A stretch of DNA of 54,457 nt from Paenisporosarcina indica (GCF_001939075.1 NZ_MPTA01000010.1:1-54457); one strand, 5' to 3'; counted from the stretch's first letter, positions 28,082-36,955 are shown. A program made the numbers and translations. Notes: generated from the letters alone by a model not told the origin.

Positions 28082-30694
28082 TCATTTGCGATTTAGGCGT
28101 TTTTTTGATTTATCCTGTGAATACAAAACCCTCGTCTTATCAAATATTTCCTTCTCGACTTCGTGTAACGGTCTGCCGTATGTTTCTGCACATTGTTTCC
28201 GCATGTAACTTCGATCCTTGACGAGTGGAGACTTAATCGTTTCACATAAAAACGCCTCGTCACTTTCAGCAAATTTACTAACACAGACACGTTTTTCAGG
28301 AATCTTAAAGAGTTCTTCTTCCGTAAAAGGAGCAAGTTCCTCCTTTAACGATTTAACCGTTTCTTTAGACGTAGAAAATATAGAGAACTGAGCACCAGCA
28401 TCTTTAAGAGTTTTCTTCATGAATTCAAAATCCTCTAACTTATGAGCCATCCAGATATTCTTCATGCCCCATTTACGTGCTTCTCGACATGCGTCATTGT
28501 GAATCTTGAAAGACGATGGAGTTTGATGCGGTTCATCCCTAATATATATAAATGGTTTACCATGACAGCCTTTAACGCTTGGAACGTCATAGCGGGATAA
28601 TGCTGCAAGCCATATTTTTGCATCCCAAAAAGCTGCGAATCTGTCAATACCTGTTTCACCTAAAATGCTCTTAGGAATACGGATTCCTACAAAATATGCA
28701 CCGCCATATTTAGGATTCGTTAATAAGTTTCCGTCAATCCATTTACGTATATTTATTAGAGGTTTACCATCAGGGCCAACCTTTGGCGTTTGTAAGATGG
28801 AATTTCTCATGTAATCGCTTGAAAGGAGTACATTCATACGCGTCATGATAAAACGTACAGTTTGTGCTCTCGTGTCTTGTGACATTTCATGTAGTTCTTG
28901 GATAGTTCCGAACACGATGGGATCATTAATATTAAAGTTCTTCAAAACATTTTCTCTGTATTCGTCATTTGTAAGGCATAGAATAACCTCCATAATTCCA
29001 CGATTGGGATTAGTGAGTATCCCTTTTGCAACTGCTGAAAGGTAGCGCTCCATATTGTCAGTGGTTTCATTTGTAGCGAGTTTATTTAAGAAATCAATGA
29101 GTACACCAGATAGTTTATTTGAAGCCATACGTCTGTTTACTTCGACTTCTGTCCAATCTCCACCACTTAGCTGCATATCTGAAGTGATTTCGCTCCAATC
29201 AGATGCAGGGAGCATGGCAAGATTGCCAAAATCTAAATCAATGATATGTGACTCAGGAAAGTCACCAGGAAGGCGATTGATTGCGTCCTGGATTAAATCA
29301 CCGTCTGCGGTGTCCACGAGTATTGAAGTGAATCCGAAAGTAGGGAACAGGTGTCCCATTTGCATGCCTTGATTGGTTTTTCCTGTTCCCATTTTCCCTA
29401 ATACTACTTGTGGCCGACACAATAAGCCGTAGTCTTTAATGGGAATGTGAACAATTTCCTTTGTACCCTTATGGCGGACGAGTCCCCAAGGTATGCCTGA
29501 CCGTAATACGTTTGGAATTTGTACCTCACGACGGTTAACATTTTGAAAATCATAGGTGTCTTGTAAATAAGCAGAAGGTAGCTCAATCAATCGCCCAAGT
29601 TCATTATTTGAAAGAATCATTGCATTAGGATTGAGTGTGGTTTTTGTGGAAGGTGAGAAGTGTAGGATTTCGGATAGGGTGCGTAGCTGTGCTTTACGTG
29701 ATAGTTCAACTCGTTCTAGTTCATTGTCTGCGGTGAGGTCATGGTAGCCGTTCGATAGTGACATAATAATACTTTGACGTCTTCCTGCGTCCTTAGAACC
29801 AGCCACTATGCGTATCCATGTCTTAAATGTCGGGTCTTTCTTCTTACGATGTGTGGCGGTCTTTAATTCACCGTCAATTAATATCATGCGTTTTTCGATG
29901 TCGATAGAGTCCTCTTTGCGACTTTTATCGCGTATTTCCTTATCTCTAGCGCTTGCTTTTCCTGCGAGTGAATCTAAAATGACGTCAATAGCGTCTGTAG
30001 CCTGATCCATTGCAAATAAGATTCCGTTACCACTAGCAAGTAATGCATCTTTCTTCGATATTTTTATGCGACTCGGTACTTTTCCTGATTTAAACTTCTT
30101 ATGCGCCTTATCTGCAGTATCCTGCCATGACAAACGATTAACTGGTTGGCATACAATCTGAATCCTAGCAAAGTCATCTTCTTTCAATTCCTTTGTCCCC
30201 ATTAACAGTGATCCAAGTGGTTCATGTTCAACTCGTTTATCAACTTTTAACGAAAAAATGTTATGTCGTGACAATCCCATTTCACACACTTCAAGATTAT
30301 TTGTCACTTTAAGATGCGTAATATGTTCCTTTTGAATTGTTGCATTTCCCCAAACTATTTCAATCTGTTGCCTAACAAATGACTCCTTTCCAGATGGAAT
30401 TGTACAATAGAAAGCTATATCTTTAGAAGTTAGCAATATGTCCCAAAAGAAACGGAGTGGAGTTGTTAACTCGATTTCCTTTTCAGTAAAGCTTAACCGT
30501 TTGCGATAACCTTTGTAGAAGTCGTGAATGGATCTCATAAAGTCGTGATTCCTATTATTCAATACTGTTCTGTCAGGAATTATTCTTAGCGTTATATAGC
30601 TACTTTTTGTATTAGGCTCCTTTTTTACAACTGTTTTAATCTGTTCACCTTTTCCAGTTTTAATTGTTAATTCACCAACTTTTATTTCATTCAA
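28082..30694 (-). CDS. HerA/VirB4-like conjugative-type ATPase
   Basis: An 870-residue P-loop ATPase: Walker A GKMGTGKTN (about 433-441), Walker B FIYIRDE (about 715-721) and a late sensor region (AHKLEDFEFMKKTL). The 430-residue N-terminal part is specific to Gram-positive elements. Such HerA/VirB4/VirD4-type ATPases energise type IV secretion or pump DNA. Start TTG at 30694 behind aaggaggttg; it overlaps the stop of the upstream membrane protein (TTGA). Last gene of a four-gene coupled operon. No relaxase is found nearby, so I cannot tell whether it is the coupling ATPase or the channel ATPase. Confidence 0.82.
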   Translation of the reverse strand: MNEIKVGELTIKTGKGEQIKTVVKKEPNTKSSYITLRIIPDRTVLNNRNHDFMRSIHDFYKGYRKRLSFTEKEIELTTPLRFFWDILLTSKDIAFYCTIPSGKESFVRQQIEIVWGNATIQKEHITHLKVTNNLEVCEMGLSRHNIFSLKVDKRVEHEPLGSLLMGTKELKEDDFARIQIVCQPVNRLSWQDTADKAHKKFKSGKVPSRIKISKKDALLASGNGILFAMDQATDAIDVILDSLAGKASARDKEIRDKSRKEDSIDIEKRMILIDGELKTATHRKKKDPTFKTWIRIVAGSKDAGRRQSIIMSLSNGYHDLTADNELERVELSRKAQLRTLSEILHFSPSTKTTLNPNAMILSNNELGRLIELPSAYLQDTYDFQNVNRREVQIPNVLRSGIPWGLVRHKGTKEIVHIPIKDYGLLCRPQVVLGKMGTGKTNQGMQMGHLFPTFGFTSILVDTADGDLIQDAINRLPGDFPESHIIDLDFGNLAMLPASDWSEITSDMQLSGGDWTEVEVNRRMASNKLSGVLIDFLNKLATNETTDNMERYLSAVAKGILTNPNRGIMEVILCLTNDEYRENVLKNFNINDPIVFGTIQELHEMSQDTRAQTVRFIMTRMNVLLSSDYMRNSILQTPKVGPDGKPLINIRKWIDGNLLTNPKYGGAYFVGIRIPKSILGETGIDRFAAFWDAKIWLAALSRYDVPSVKGCHGKPFIYIRDEPHQTPSSFKIHNDACREARKWGMKNIWMAHKLEDFEFMKKTLKDAGAQFSIFSTSKETVKSLKEELAPFTEEELFKIPEKRVCVSKFAESDEAFLCETIKSPLVKDRSYMRKQCAETYGRPLHEVEKEIFDKTRVLYSQDKSKKRLNRK

Positions 30695-31206
30695 ATGGTC
30701 AACCTCCTTAAAATTTCAAAAATAACAGCAAGCGACACTGAAATCACAGCCCATTTTCCTGTTCTTGGAATGGACATAATACCCCCAAGACAAAGAATCA
30801 TAGCAATCAGTCCAAAGGTATCAGGCATAACTTTAAGAATCCACAAACCAAAACCTTTTCCTAATTGAACAAATGCCTCACCAATGTATTGTCCAAAGTT
30901 TTCAAATGCTTTATTTACTGCTCTTTGCATATGGCTCTCAAGTAAATCAGATGGTGTAGGAATATCCCAAATTTCAATAGGCTCAGGTGATCCTTCTAAT
31001 TGTATTGGTTCAATTGGTGGCATTGGATCAGCTACAACAACTTGAGTCCATTCTAGTGGCACATGTGCAACTTCTATTGGTGGACTCCACTCGTTAATGA
31101 ATGGAGTCGGTCTTTCTGCTAATGGGGGAGGCATTTCCCAAATATAATCAGCTCTTTTGTATTCATATTCAAGTGGAATGAAGTCCCATTTAATGATCGT
31201 GCTCAT
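30691..31206 (-). CDS. Membrane protein with Pro/Trp-rich N-terminal domain
   Basis: A 171-residue protein: the first 85 residues are rich in proline, glutamate and tryptophan (PPLAERPTPFINEW, VADPMPPIEPIQ), then an amphipathic helix and two transmembrane helices (about 118-140 and 148-166). The ATG overlaps the preceding stop (ATGA) and there is no separate ribosome-binding site, so translation is coupled. Probably part of the transfer channel served by the ATPase encoded next; not recognised by family. Confidence 0.65.
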   Translation of the reverse strand: MSTIIKWDFIPLEYEYKRADYIWEMPPPLAERPTPFINEWSPPIEVAHVPLEWTQVVVADPMPPIEPIQLEGSPEPIEIWDIPTPSDLLESHMQRAVNKAFENFGQYIGEAFVQLGKGFGLWILKVMPDTFGLIAMILCLGGIMSIPRTGKWAVISVSLAVIFEILRRLTI

Positions 31207-31604
31207 TGGGGAGCAGCCGTTTTAATAACGTTCATCATTACAGGAATTAATTGAATACCAATAAATCCAATTGCAGCATATTTCATGCGGTCTAATCCAG
31301 ATGAAGGACGTTTACAGATAACCTCAATACATCCCCACGCAAACATAATCCAACATAGTGGCTCAGCTAATGAAAGAATCAAGTCTTTTACAGGCTCAAA
31401 TGTTGAAGGAATAACTTCATTAACAGAAGTATTAGCGTGTGCGATTCCGCCATTTAAAGTTGAGTAGGCAAAAAGAGAAGCTGATGATAAAGCAAAAGTA
31501 GCTCTTTGTGTGAAAGTTGTTTTCTTGAATTCTTCACATTTATAAGCAGTATTATCTTCTTTAATAGGAAAAGAAGTAGTCCAATCAATAATAGTTGCGT
31601 TCAA
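31203..31604 (-). CDS. VirB2/pilin-like small membrane protein
   Basis: A 133-residue protein with a signal-peptide-like stretch ending ALA-type (STLNGGIAHA, about residue 57), then two hydrophobic helices (LILSLAEPLCWIMFAWGCIEV and AAIGFIGIQLIPVMMNVI, split here), the layout of VirB2-type pilin subunits. Start TTG at 31604 behind ggaggaaaa; it overlaps the stop of the upstream ribbon-helix-helix gene. The role is inferred from topology and operon context. Confidence 0.6.
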   Translation of the reverse strand: MNATIIDWTTSFPIKEDNTAYKCEEFKKTTFTQRATFALSSASLFAYSTLNGGIAHANTSVNEVIPSTFEPVKDLILSLAEPLCWIMFAWGCIEVICKRPSSGLDRMKYAAIGFIGIQLIPVMMNVIKTAAPQ

Positions 31605-31771
31605 TCATTTTCCTCCATTTTCTTTAGATGTTTGAAAAAGAAACGTAAAGCTTCTCGATATGTGCGGGATCTATCACGTTTGGGAATTTTTCTGATGCCT
31701 TCAATTAGGTCTGAATCAATTTCAGGATTAAGTTTTGCTTGAATGTTGATTGTTTCTTTTTTTGCGTCGAT
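31601..31771 (-). CDS. Ribbon-helix-helix regulator with non-canonical start
   Basis: A 56-residue frame: DAKKETINIQAKLNPEID, then SDLIEGIRKIPKRDRSRTYR and EALRFFFKHLKK, a typical RHH/CopG pattern. A perfect aaaggagg lies eight bases before an ATC codon (31771) that opens the frame; no ATG, GTG or TTG is available in frame. Either ATC (or the ATC two codons earlier) initiates, which would be unusual, or the start has been lost. The stop overlaps the TTG of the next gene. An inverted repeat upstream fits an RHH operator. Confidence 0.6.
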   Translation of the reverse strand: MDAKKETINIQAKLNPEIDSDLIEGIRKIPKRDRSRTYREALRFFFKHLKKMEEND

Positions 31772-31787
31772 TGTGATTTCCTCCTTT

Positions 31788-31860
31788 ATTACTTTTTATC
31801 ACTTTTTACATCCTATGTAGGCAGATTAAATAAAATGCTTGTACATTGATAAAAAGTAAT
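31788..31860. promoter_or_regulatory. Inverted-repeat operator of the transfer operon
   Basis: attactttttatca (31788-31801) has an exact inverted copy at 31847-31860, and actttttaca adds a further half-site at 31801. These repeats flank the promoter region of the RHH-headed operon and are probable binding sites of that regulator. Confidence 0.6.
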
Positions 31861-31873
31861 AATAAGTAATAGA

Positions 31874-31910
31874 AAAAAGAGCCAATTCCAATGAGGAAAA
31901 GGCTCTTTTT
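31874..31910. terminator. Bidirectional hairpin upstream of transfer operon
   Basis: aaaaagagcc and ggctcttttt around a 17-base loop. It separates the operon from the decayed sequence beyond. Between here and 32118 nothing is recognisable. Confidence 0.75.
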
Positions 31911-32118
31911 CTAAGGACGGTATTATCTCTACAATCTCGGTACTGGTACCAAGATATGCAATGAGGTGATCAAATGATACCGTTTTAGACTATGAATAGA
32001 AAAAAGTTGTAAATGTCGTATTACGCTGAACGATTTATAAAGGTTTTCCCATTTTCTTGTAGAATTCAAATGAGATGTAAGAATCGTTTTATAAAATATA
32101 TAACCAGGGGGAAATCGA

Positions 32119-32322
32119 ATGTCACCACTTAATAAACTTAATGAGTAACTTGCTTGGATTAAAACTGACAACAAACTCGAAATAGAACTACGCGAAAAGG
32201 TTAAAGTAATAATTGAATGTGGAGTCACAAATGACGATTACATTGAGCAATTGAAAAAACAAAAAAATAAAGATGCTTTTATCCTACTTTCCTATTTTCT
32301 TTATAATCCAATAAAATGCTGA
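32119..32322 (+). pseudogene. Small frame with premature stop
   Basis: Begins MSPLNKLNE, then an in-frame TAA, then continues LAWIKTDNKLEIELREKVKV and on to a stop at 32322. A gggggaaatcga site precedes the ATG. The open frame after the stop suggests a recently inactivated 67-residue gene of unknown function. Confidence 0.5.
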
Positions 32323-32431
32323 TGCTACTTTAAATATAAACCACAAAATAACACCCCATATGAGAGTTGATAACATAACCATTCCAAGACCTACTATAAG
32401 GACTAAGCAAATCCCTAAAATAACATTAATA

Positions 32432-32716
32432 TCAATAACCTTCTTCTTCTATACACTCGTCGCTCATTTCAGCTTTATTATTTTCCAAAACGATAAATTC
32501 CATGTCCTCGAATATCAATACTTCACCAACATCAGAAAAAGCGATAAAATCAGGATCAATCAAAGCGACTTCTTTAAACCTTGCTAATTTTCTATCTGTT
32601 GGCATTTCCGCAAGACCTACTGCATGATTATTACTGCTTACTAAATTTTCATCGTCCCACAAACAAACATAAATTCTTTCCATTTTCAATGACTTTAATG
32701 GCGGTGTATTTTCCAA
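32432..32716 (-). CDS. Small acidic protein of unknown function
   Basis: A 94-residue acidic protein without membrane segments or cysteine motifs, ending DECIEEEGY. Start TTG at 32716 behind ggaggaat. I do not recognise it. It survives among decayed genes, and could itself be recently acquired or an inhibitor-type small protein; there is no direct evidence. Confidence 0.5.
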   Translation of the reverse strand: MENTPPLKSLKMERIYVCLWDDENLVSSNNHAVGLAEMPTDRKLARFKEVALIDPDFIAFSDVGEVLIFEDMEFIVLENNKAEMSDECIEEEGY

Positions 32717-32784
32717 TGGTTATTCCTCCTATAATCGTGTTATTACAAACGGGTATTATAATACAGTAAAAAACCTGCAAGAAA

Positions 32785-32819
32785 CCCCGTGTATCGGAAA
32801 ATGCACGGGGATTTATTTG
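32785..32819 (+). terminator. Hairpin
   Basis: ccccgtg and cacgggg around a 12-base loop, followed by atttattt. It may end the minus-strand decayed frame beyond or plus-strand transcripts. Confidence 0.55.
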
Positions 32820-32820
32820 T

Positions 32821-33020
32821 TTACAGATATTTTTGAGCTATTGCATCAATGACAATCTTTGTGTTTTCGCTATCCAGTGAATATATGATGTGGTCTATTG
32901 TGCTCCATCCTCATCTATATAAAGATTATGTCCTGTAAAACATTGTATGCCATTTCAAGCATAGCTCTTTCTGAACTGGACCAAACACCCGACATTTCCA
33001 ACAACATATCAACATCTTAT
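32821..33020 (-). pseudogene. Decayed gene fragment
   Basis: On the minus strand, frames joined across shifts read DMLLEMSGVWSSSERAMLEM, AYNVLQGHNLYIDEDGAQ and HIIYSLDSENTKIVIDAIAQ. This resembles a small helical family of Bacillus plasmids (possibly DUF6075). Frameshifts and missing start make it a remnant. Confidence 0.45.
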
Positions 33021-33052
33021 ATTGAAACTGTCAATTGAATATGGGATTCACT

Positions 33053-33664
33053 AACTGATCGAAAAGAAAGAATTAGAGCTTTCATTTGATGGACTATTAA
33101 CTTTGAAAGTCTACAATGAGCATTTACCAACAAAAGTTGCTTTCCGTGTGGGAGAAGGTTGGAAAGTGCCTGTAGGGGTTACACGAGATAAAAATACATT
33201 TAGGTTCATGACTTTGAGAAAATACAACACATGGTTTTAGGTGGAGCTACACGTTATGGAAAAAGTAATTTCATCAATTCAATGATCACCAGTTTACTAC
33301 AAAGCCAACCTGTTAACGTGAAACTCTTTTTAATCGACCTAAAAGGTGGGGTCGAGCTTTGCGACTACGAGAACATCAAACAAACTGTCTCTATTGCGTA
33401 TGAACCAGAAGAAGCATAACAACACTCCAACTTGCTTATGAACAAATGAGAAGTGTTCAATGTCGTTTAAGAATGATAGGTAAAAAGAATGTGCAGGAGG
33501 CAAACATTAAAGAAAGGTATTTTATCATAATAGATGAAGTTGGAGAACTGAATCCTATTGAAGCGGTTACTAGAGAGGAAAGGCAGTTAAAAGAGGAATG
33601 CCAAACATATATGAGCCAAATAGCTCGTCTTGGTGCTGGATTAGGTTTCCGTCAAGGAGGATGA
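33053..33664 (+). pseudogene. Decayed FtsK/SpoIIIE-type DNA translocase of a mobile element
   Basis: Three frames in succession cover an N-terminal segment (LLTLKVYNEHLPTKVAFRVG), the P-loop GGATRYGKSNF with LFLIDLKGG, and the Walker B region YFIIIDEVGEL with IARLGAGLG. Shifts near 33215 and 33418 separate them and the C-terminus is missing. Such FtsK-like ATPases are the coupling proteins of Gram-positive integrative elements. The opposite orientation to the transfer operon suggests a different ancestor element. Confidence 0.8.
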
Positions 33665-33738
33665 AGCGTGTTTAAAAAGAAACACAAAATAGAAGTTGTT
33701 CCTTAAAGTGAATACACGAATTTCTCGGACCGTCGAAA

Positions 33739-34178
33739 GGTGATCAATATGCAACCAAGAGAACAGTAGTTGCAGTATCGATTGTTCCAACCACAGTAAT
33801 TGTAGGACTTAACATAAACCGATTATCTGTAACAAATACCTCTAGATTTATCCCCGTAACCGCACCTGTGAATGTAATAGCATAACCACCAACCAAACCA
33901 ATTGAAATGACCTCCACACCCGAAATGATTCCTACTGGATTTATAGCAGATTCATCGTTAGAAATGCTTGCTAATGTATTAGATCCAATAGTTCAAATTA
34001 TGGTAGCAATCAGTTTTACGATAGCAAGTGTCATTATGATTGGCGGATGTTTCTTCTTTATGATAGGAAATAGCGAAAAGGAATGGCAAACCATAATGAA
34101 TGCGGGTTAGGCTATGTTCTAATTCAACTATCTCCACTATTTTTAGAGATTCTTCGTCAAGTTGGTGAAGCAGTGTAA
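33739..34178 (+). pseudogene. Decayed membrane/pilin-like transfer protein
   Basis: A reading frame ATKRTVVAVSIVPTTVIVG, then, after an in-frame TAA at about 33867, MTSTPEMIPTGFIADSS and a hydrophobic stretch ASVIMIGGCFFFMIG. After a frameshift near 34108 it continues LGYVLIQLSPLFLEILRQVG to a stop. The two-helix layout resembles VirB2-like proteins of Gram-positive conjugative elements. It follows the FtsK remnant in the same orientation, so both come from one decayed transfer module. Confidence 0.65.
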
Positions 34179-34455
34179 TACCGTTGTATTATCGATGATA
34201 AGAAATCAATGTATTGTACTACGCTTGTATTACCAAAACGAAAGGGGGCTGCATGAGTGAATTCGTTCTTGAATAACCTTATCTTGCACTTCGGCTTTTT
34301 CATTCCCCTTATGCTCTTTTTTCTCTTTTTTAAAATAGTCACTAGTGTCTGTGAAATTTAACTTGGAAAAATTTAGTTATAAATGTATTATAAAACTAAG
34401 AATAATAATATACCGAATTTTTATTAAAAATATCATGTAGTTAGGATATGATTTA

Positions 34456-35373
34456 ATGGAGAAATTTTATGCTGTAAAATCAGGTAGAAAAGCAGGCATA
34501 TTTACCACCTGGGCAGAGTGTGAACAACAGGTGAAGGGATTTAGTGGAGCTAGATATAAATCATTTGCAACAAAAGGGGAAGCAGAAGAATTTTTAAAAG
34601 GTAATGAATCTTCAAGCAAAACAATTGGAAAAGATGAGTTGCATATTTATGTAGACGGTAGCTATTCTAAAAAACTAAAAAAAGCAGGATTTGGTTGTGT
34701 TTTTGTTCTAAAGGAAATTGCTGTACATACAGTAGCAAAAGAGGCTCCAATTGATAAAGATGAGGATTTATGGAATGTTTCAGCTGAAATTGCTGGTGTG
34801 CTTTGCGCAGTTGAATGGGCTATAAAAAATAAATATCCAATCGTAAACATATTCTACGATTATGAAGGTCTCGAAAAATGGTATAGCGGAGAATGGAAAG
34901 CTAATAAGAAAACAACTAAGAATTATGTATCAAAATTAAATCAATTAAAAAAGGAAATTAGCATAAACTTTGTTAAAGTAAAGGCGCATTCTGGAGATAC
35001 ATTCAATGAATTAGCTGACCAACTAGCTAAGTCCGCAATATATAATGTTGAAACAGAGAATAATGACAGAAAATCAGTTATTAGTGAAATCCTCACTAAT
35101 GCAGAGGCTGATAAATTAAGCCTAACAGATTTTTATAAGATTATTGGCGAAATAGATGAAGATAAAGTGAAAATTAAATATAAAGATTTGATTATAAATG
35201 ATAATGCAATAATTAAAATTGCTAAATATTTCTGGAAAAAGGAAAAAAGAAAAATTTCAGATTTACAAATAGAAGCATACTTTGATTTAAGCACATTTAT
35301 TTTGGAACTTAATTTGAGTGAAAAACAATCAGACTACACACTAAATAAAAAAATAATAATAGAAGGTGAATAA
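34456..35373 (+). CDS. RNase H with hybrid-binding domain and C-terminal extension (RnlAB-associated)
   Basis: A 305-residue protein. Residues 1-50 form an RNase HI hybrid-binding (caulimovirus/viroplasmin) domain (FYAVKSGRKAGIFTTWAEC). Residues 60-195 are a type 1 RNase H domain with all catalytic residues visible: D67 (YVDGS), E111 (SAEIAG), D135 (FYDYEG), H178 (KAHSG) and D188 (NELADQL). Residues 196-305 are a charged helical extension of unknown role. It should cleave RNA in RNA-DNA hybrids. The stop lies four bases before the rnlA start, so both are on one transcript. In E. coli, RNase HI is reported to affect RnlA activity and its inhibition by RnlB, so the linkage looks functional. The ribosome-binding site is modest (taggata). 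Confidence 0.9.
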   Translation: MEKFYAVKSGRKAGIFTTWAECEQQVKGFSGARYKSFATKGEAEEFLKGNESSSKTIGKDELHIYVDGSYSKKLKKAGFGCVFVLKEIAVHTVAKEAPIDKDEDLWNVSAEIAGVLCAVEWAIKNKYPIVNIFYDYEGLEKWYSGEWKANKKTTKNYVSKLNQLKKEISINFVKVKAHSGDTFNELADQLAKSAIYNVETENNDRKSVISEILTNAEADKLSLTDFYKIIGEIDEDKVKIKYKDLIINDNAIIKIAKYFWKKEKRKISDLQIEAYFDLSTFILELNLSEKQSDYTLNKKIIIEGE

Positions 35374-35377
35374 AATA

Positions 35378-36475
35378 ATGGTAACTAAACCAAAATATGG
35401 ACAACTAAACTTATTTCAAGATCAAATTGAAACAACGGTAATTGCATTCTTTTCCGCAAAGGAAGAAGAATATAGATGTTACGAATTAAGACATATGAAT
35501 GGTACAAGAAATAGAATTGAATTTACATATGGTGGAATAAATCATAAAATTGATTTTCATTTTAATAAGGATGGAAGTACTACAATTGATTTAACACCTG
35601 GTGGTACAAATGCAATAAAGGAAGAATTGGCAAATTTTATATTGAACTCACCTATTTGTCAAGATAAAGAAATTAGCGGTTTAGACAAACCTTGGTTTAC
35701 ATTTGAAAATGTGAAATATGAAGATTTTAATGTTGTATTAGATTTAATAAAAGCTATTGATGGCGTCTTTGAAGAATCGAAAAAAATAATTCCTGGCGGG
35801 GAACAGTGGATATTACATTCGACAACAGGGGAAAGAGTGACAATTAGCTATTTTTTTAAAAGACAAAAAGCTATGGTTCAAGGTAAACCATTAAAACTAT
35901 TTTCAGAAACATATACTTATTTAATGACGTTAATTGATGTTGAGGAAATTCCGAAAATAATGAATCAACAGTTAAATGTTGCTACTGGTATTACAAAAGA
36001 ATCAATCAAAGAGGAATTAACTTTATATTTACCAGATGCAGCTGATAAGTTGAATGATAAGATTAAGCGATTATCTTATCAAGCAATAATGAACCTGAAG
36101 GTTAATGATGAAATGTTTGATTATAGTTTTCTAGCGTTTCCAGCATTAAGGTTACTTGAAGGTCACCTCAAGTACATTATGAAGGAAAAACAAATAGAAT
36201 TAGAAAAAGGAAAGTTCAGTATGTTTACGTGTACGGAAACAGGGAATAAAAGGTACATACTACATCCTGAATTTGATTATAAATTCACATCAAATCAAAA
36301 AGAATATGTTGAGAAAGCGTATAATTTCTTCAAAAATAACCGACACTCATTATTCCATTGGGGGAATATTGATAATCCATTAGGGCAAGATAGAACGAGA
36401 ATGGTTGAAAGGTTAGATGAAGCAACAGGATATATTACAGATGTTTTCATGATTGTTAATAATTATTATAAATAG
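35378..36475 (+). CDS. rnlA: RnlA-family HEPN ribonuclease toxin (RNase LS)
   Basis: A 365-residue protein with the layout of E. coli RnlA (about 357 residues): beta-rich N-terminal domain, central repeat domain and C-terminal HEPN nuclease domain. The HEPN motif R-x4-H is R322...H327 (NRHSLFHW), and R258-x2-E261 (ALRLLEGH) matches the second conserved pair of the E. coli enzyme in spacing. RnlA degrades mRNA, blocking phage T4 when the antitoxin is lost. The ATG at 35378 follows agaaggtg; an in-frame GTG at 35366 lies within the preceding gene. Encoded between an RNase H and an RnlB-like antitoxin. Confidence 0.9.
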   Translation: MVTKPKYGQLNLFQDQIETTVIAFFSAKEEEYRCYELRHMNGTRNRIEFTYGGINHKIDFHFNKDGSTTIDLTPGGTNAIKEELANFILNSPICQDKEISGLDKPWFTFENVKYEDFNVVLDLIKAIDGVFEESKKIIPGGEQWILHSTTGERVTISYFFKRQKAMVQGKPLKLFSETYTYLMTLIDVEEIPKIMNQQLNVATGITKESIKEELTLYLPDAADKLNDKIKRLSYQAIMNLKVNDEMFDYSFLAFPALRLLEGHLKYIMKEKQIELEKGKFSMFTCTETGNKRYILHPEFDYKFTSNQKEYVEKAYNFFKNNRHSLFHWGNIDNPLGQDRTRMVERLDEATGYITDVFMIVNNYYK

Positions 36476-36537
36476 TTGATTTCACTTGATTAGTATGGTA
36501 TTTTTTAGTTTAGTTTATTTAGAAGGAGGGAGTAGTC

Positions 36538-36918
36538 ATGACAAGATATACGCTGGTAAAGTTAGACAAAGTAATCAGTCATTATCCTTGTATGGTAGTG
36601 GCTACTTCCTATTTAGATCCTTTAGAAAATATGGAACAAATAACTTTACTCGAATTTGATATAAAGAATAACCTGGTAACAGGTAAAGTTCTATTTGATC
36701 TGCTAGCATGTGTTGGTGACAACTCAGAACGATATCTTACATTAGAATTTGATGGTACGAACTTTGATTTGAATTCATGTCAATTCGTTCAATTTTCTAA
36801 GGAAAGTGACGTTCGTCAAATATCAATGAACGTATATCAACAGCTAAATGAGGAACTATATAATACCGTATTAAATTCGAAACAAATTGACTTGTTATTA
36901 CATGGAATTGCTATATGA
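36538..36918 (+). CDS. rnlB: RnlB-family antitoxin
   Basis: A 126-residue protein. The core GKVLFDLL...GDNSERYLTLEFDG (residues about 49-73) closely resembles the GEVLFDLL...NRFVTLE core I recall from E. coli RnlB, and the length is the same. RnlB neutralises RnlA by direct binding. gaaggaggg precedes the ATG. It lies 62 bases after rnlA and a strong hairpin follows, closing the three-gene unit. Confidence 0.88.
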   Translation: MTRYTLVKLDKVISHYPCMVVATSYLDPLENMEQITLLEFDIKNNLVTGKVLFDLLACVGDNSERYLTLEFDGTNFDLNSCQFVQFSKESDVRQISMNVYQQLNEELYNTVLNSKQIDLLLHGIAI

Positions 36919-36920
36919 TC

Positions 36921-36955
36921 AAAATAACCTAGCTATTATTTAGCTAGGTTATTTT
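36921..36955 (+). terminator. Terminator of the RNase H-rnlAB operon
   Basis: A 15-bp perfect stem (aaaataacctagcta) around a five-base loop, ending in Ts. Confidence 0.9.

Noticed and set aside
28093-28659. Alternative minus-strand frames within the ATPase gene
   Set aside because: Out-of-frame shadows of the 870-residue ATPase.
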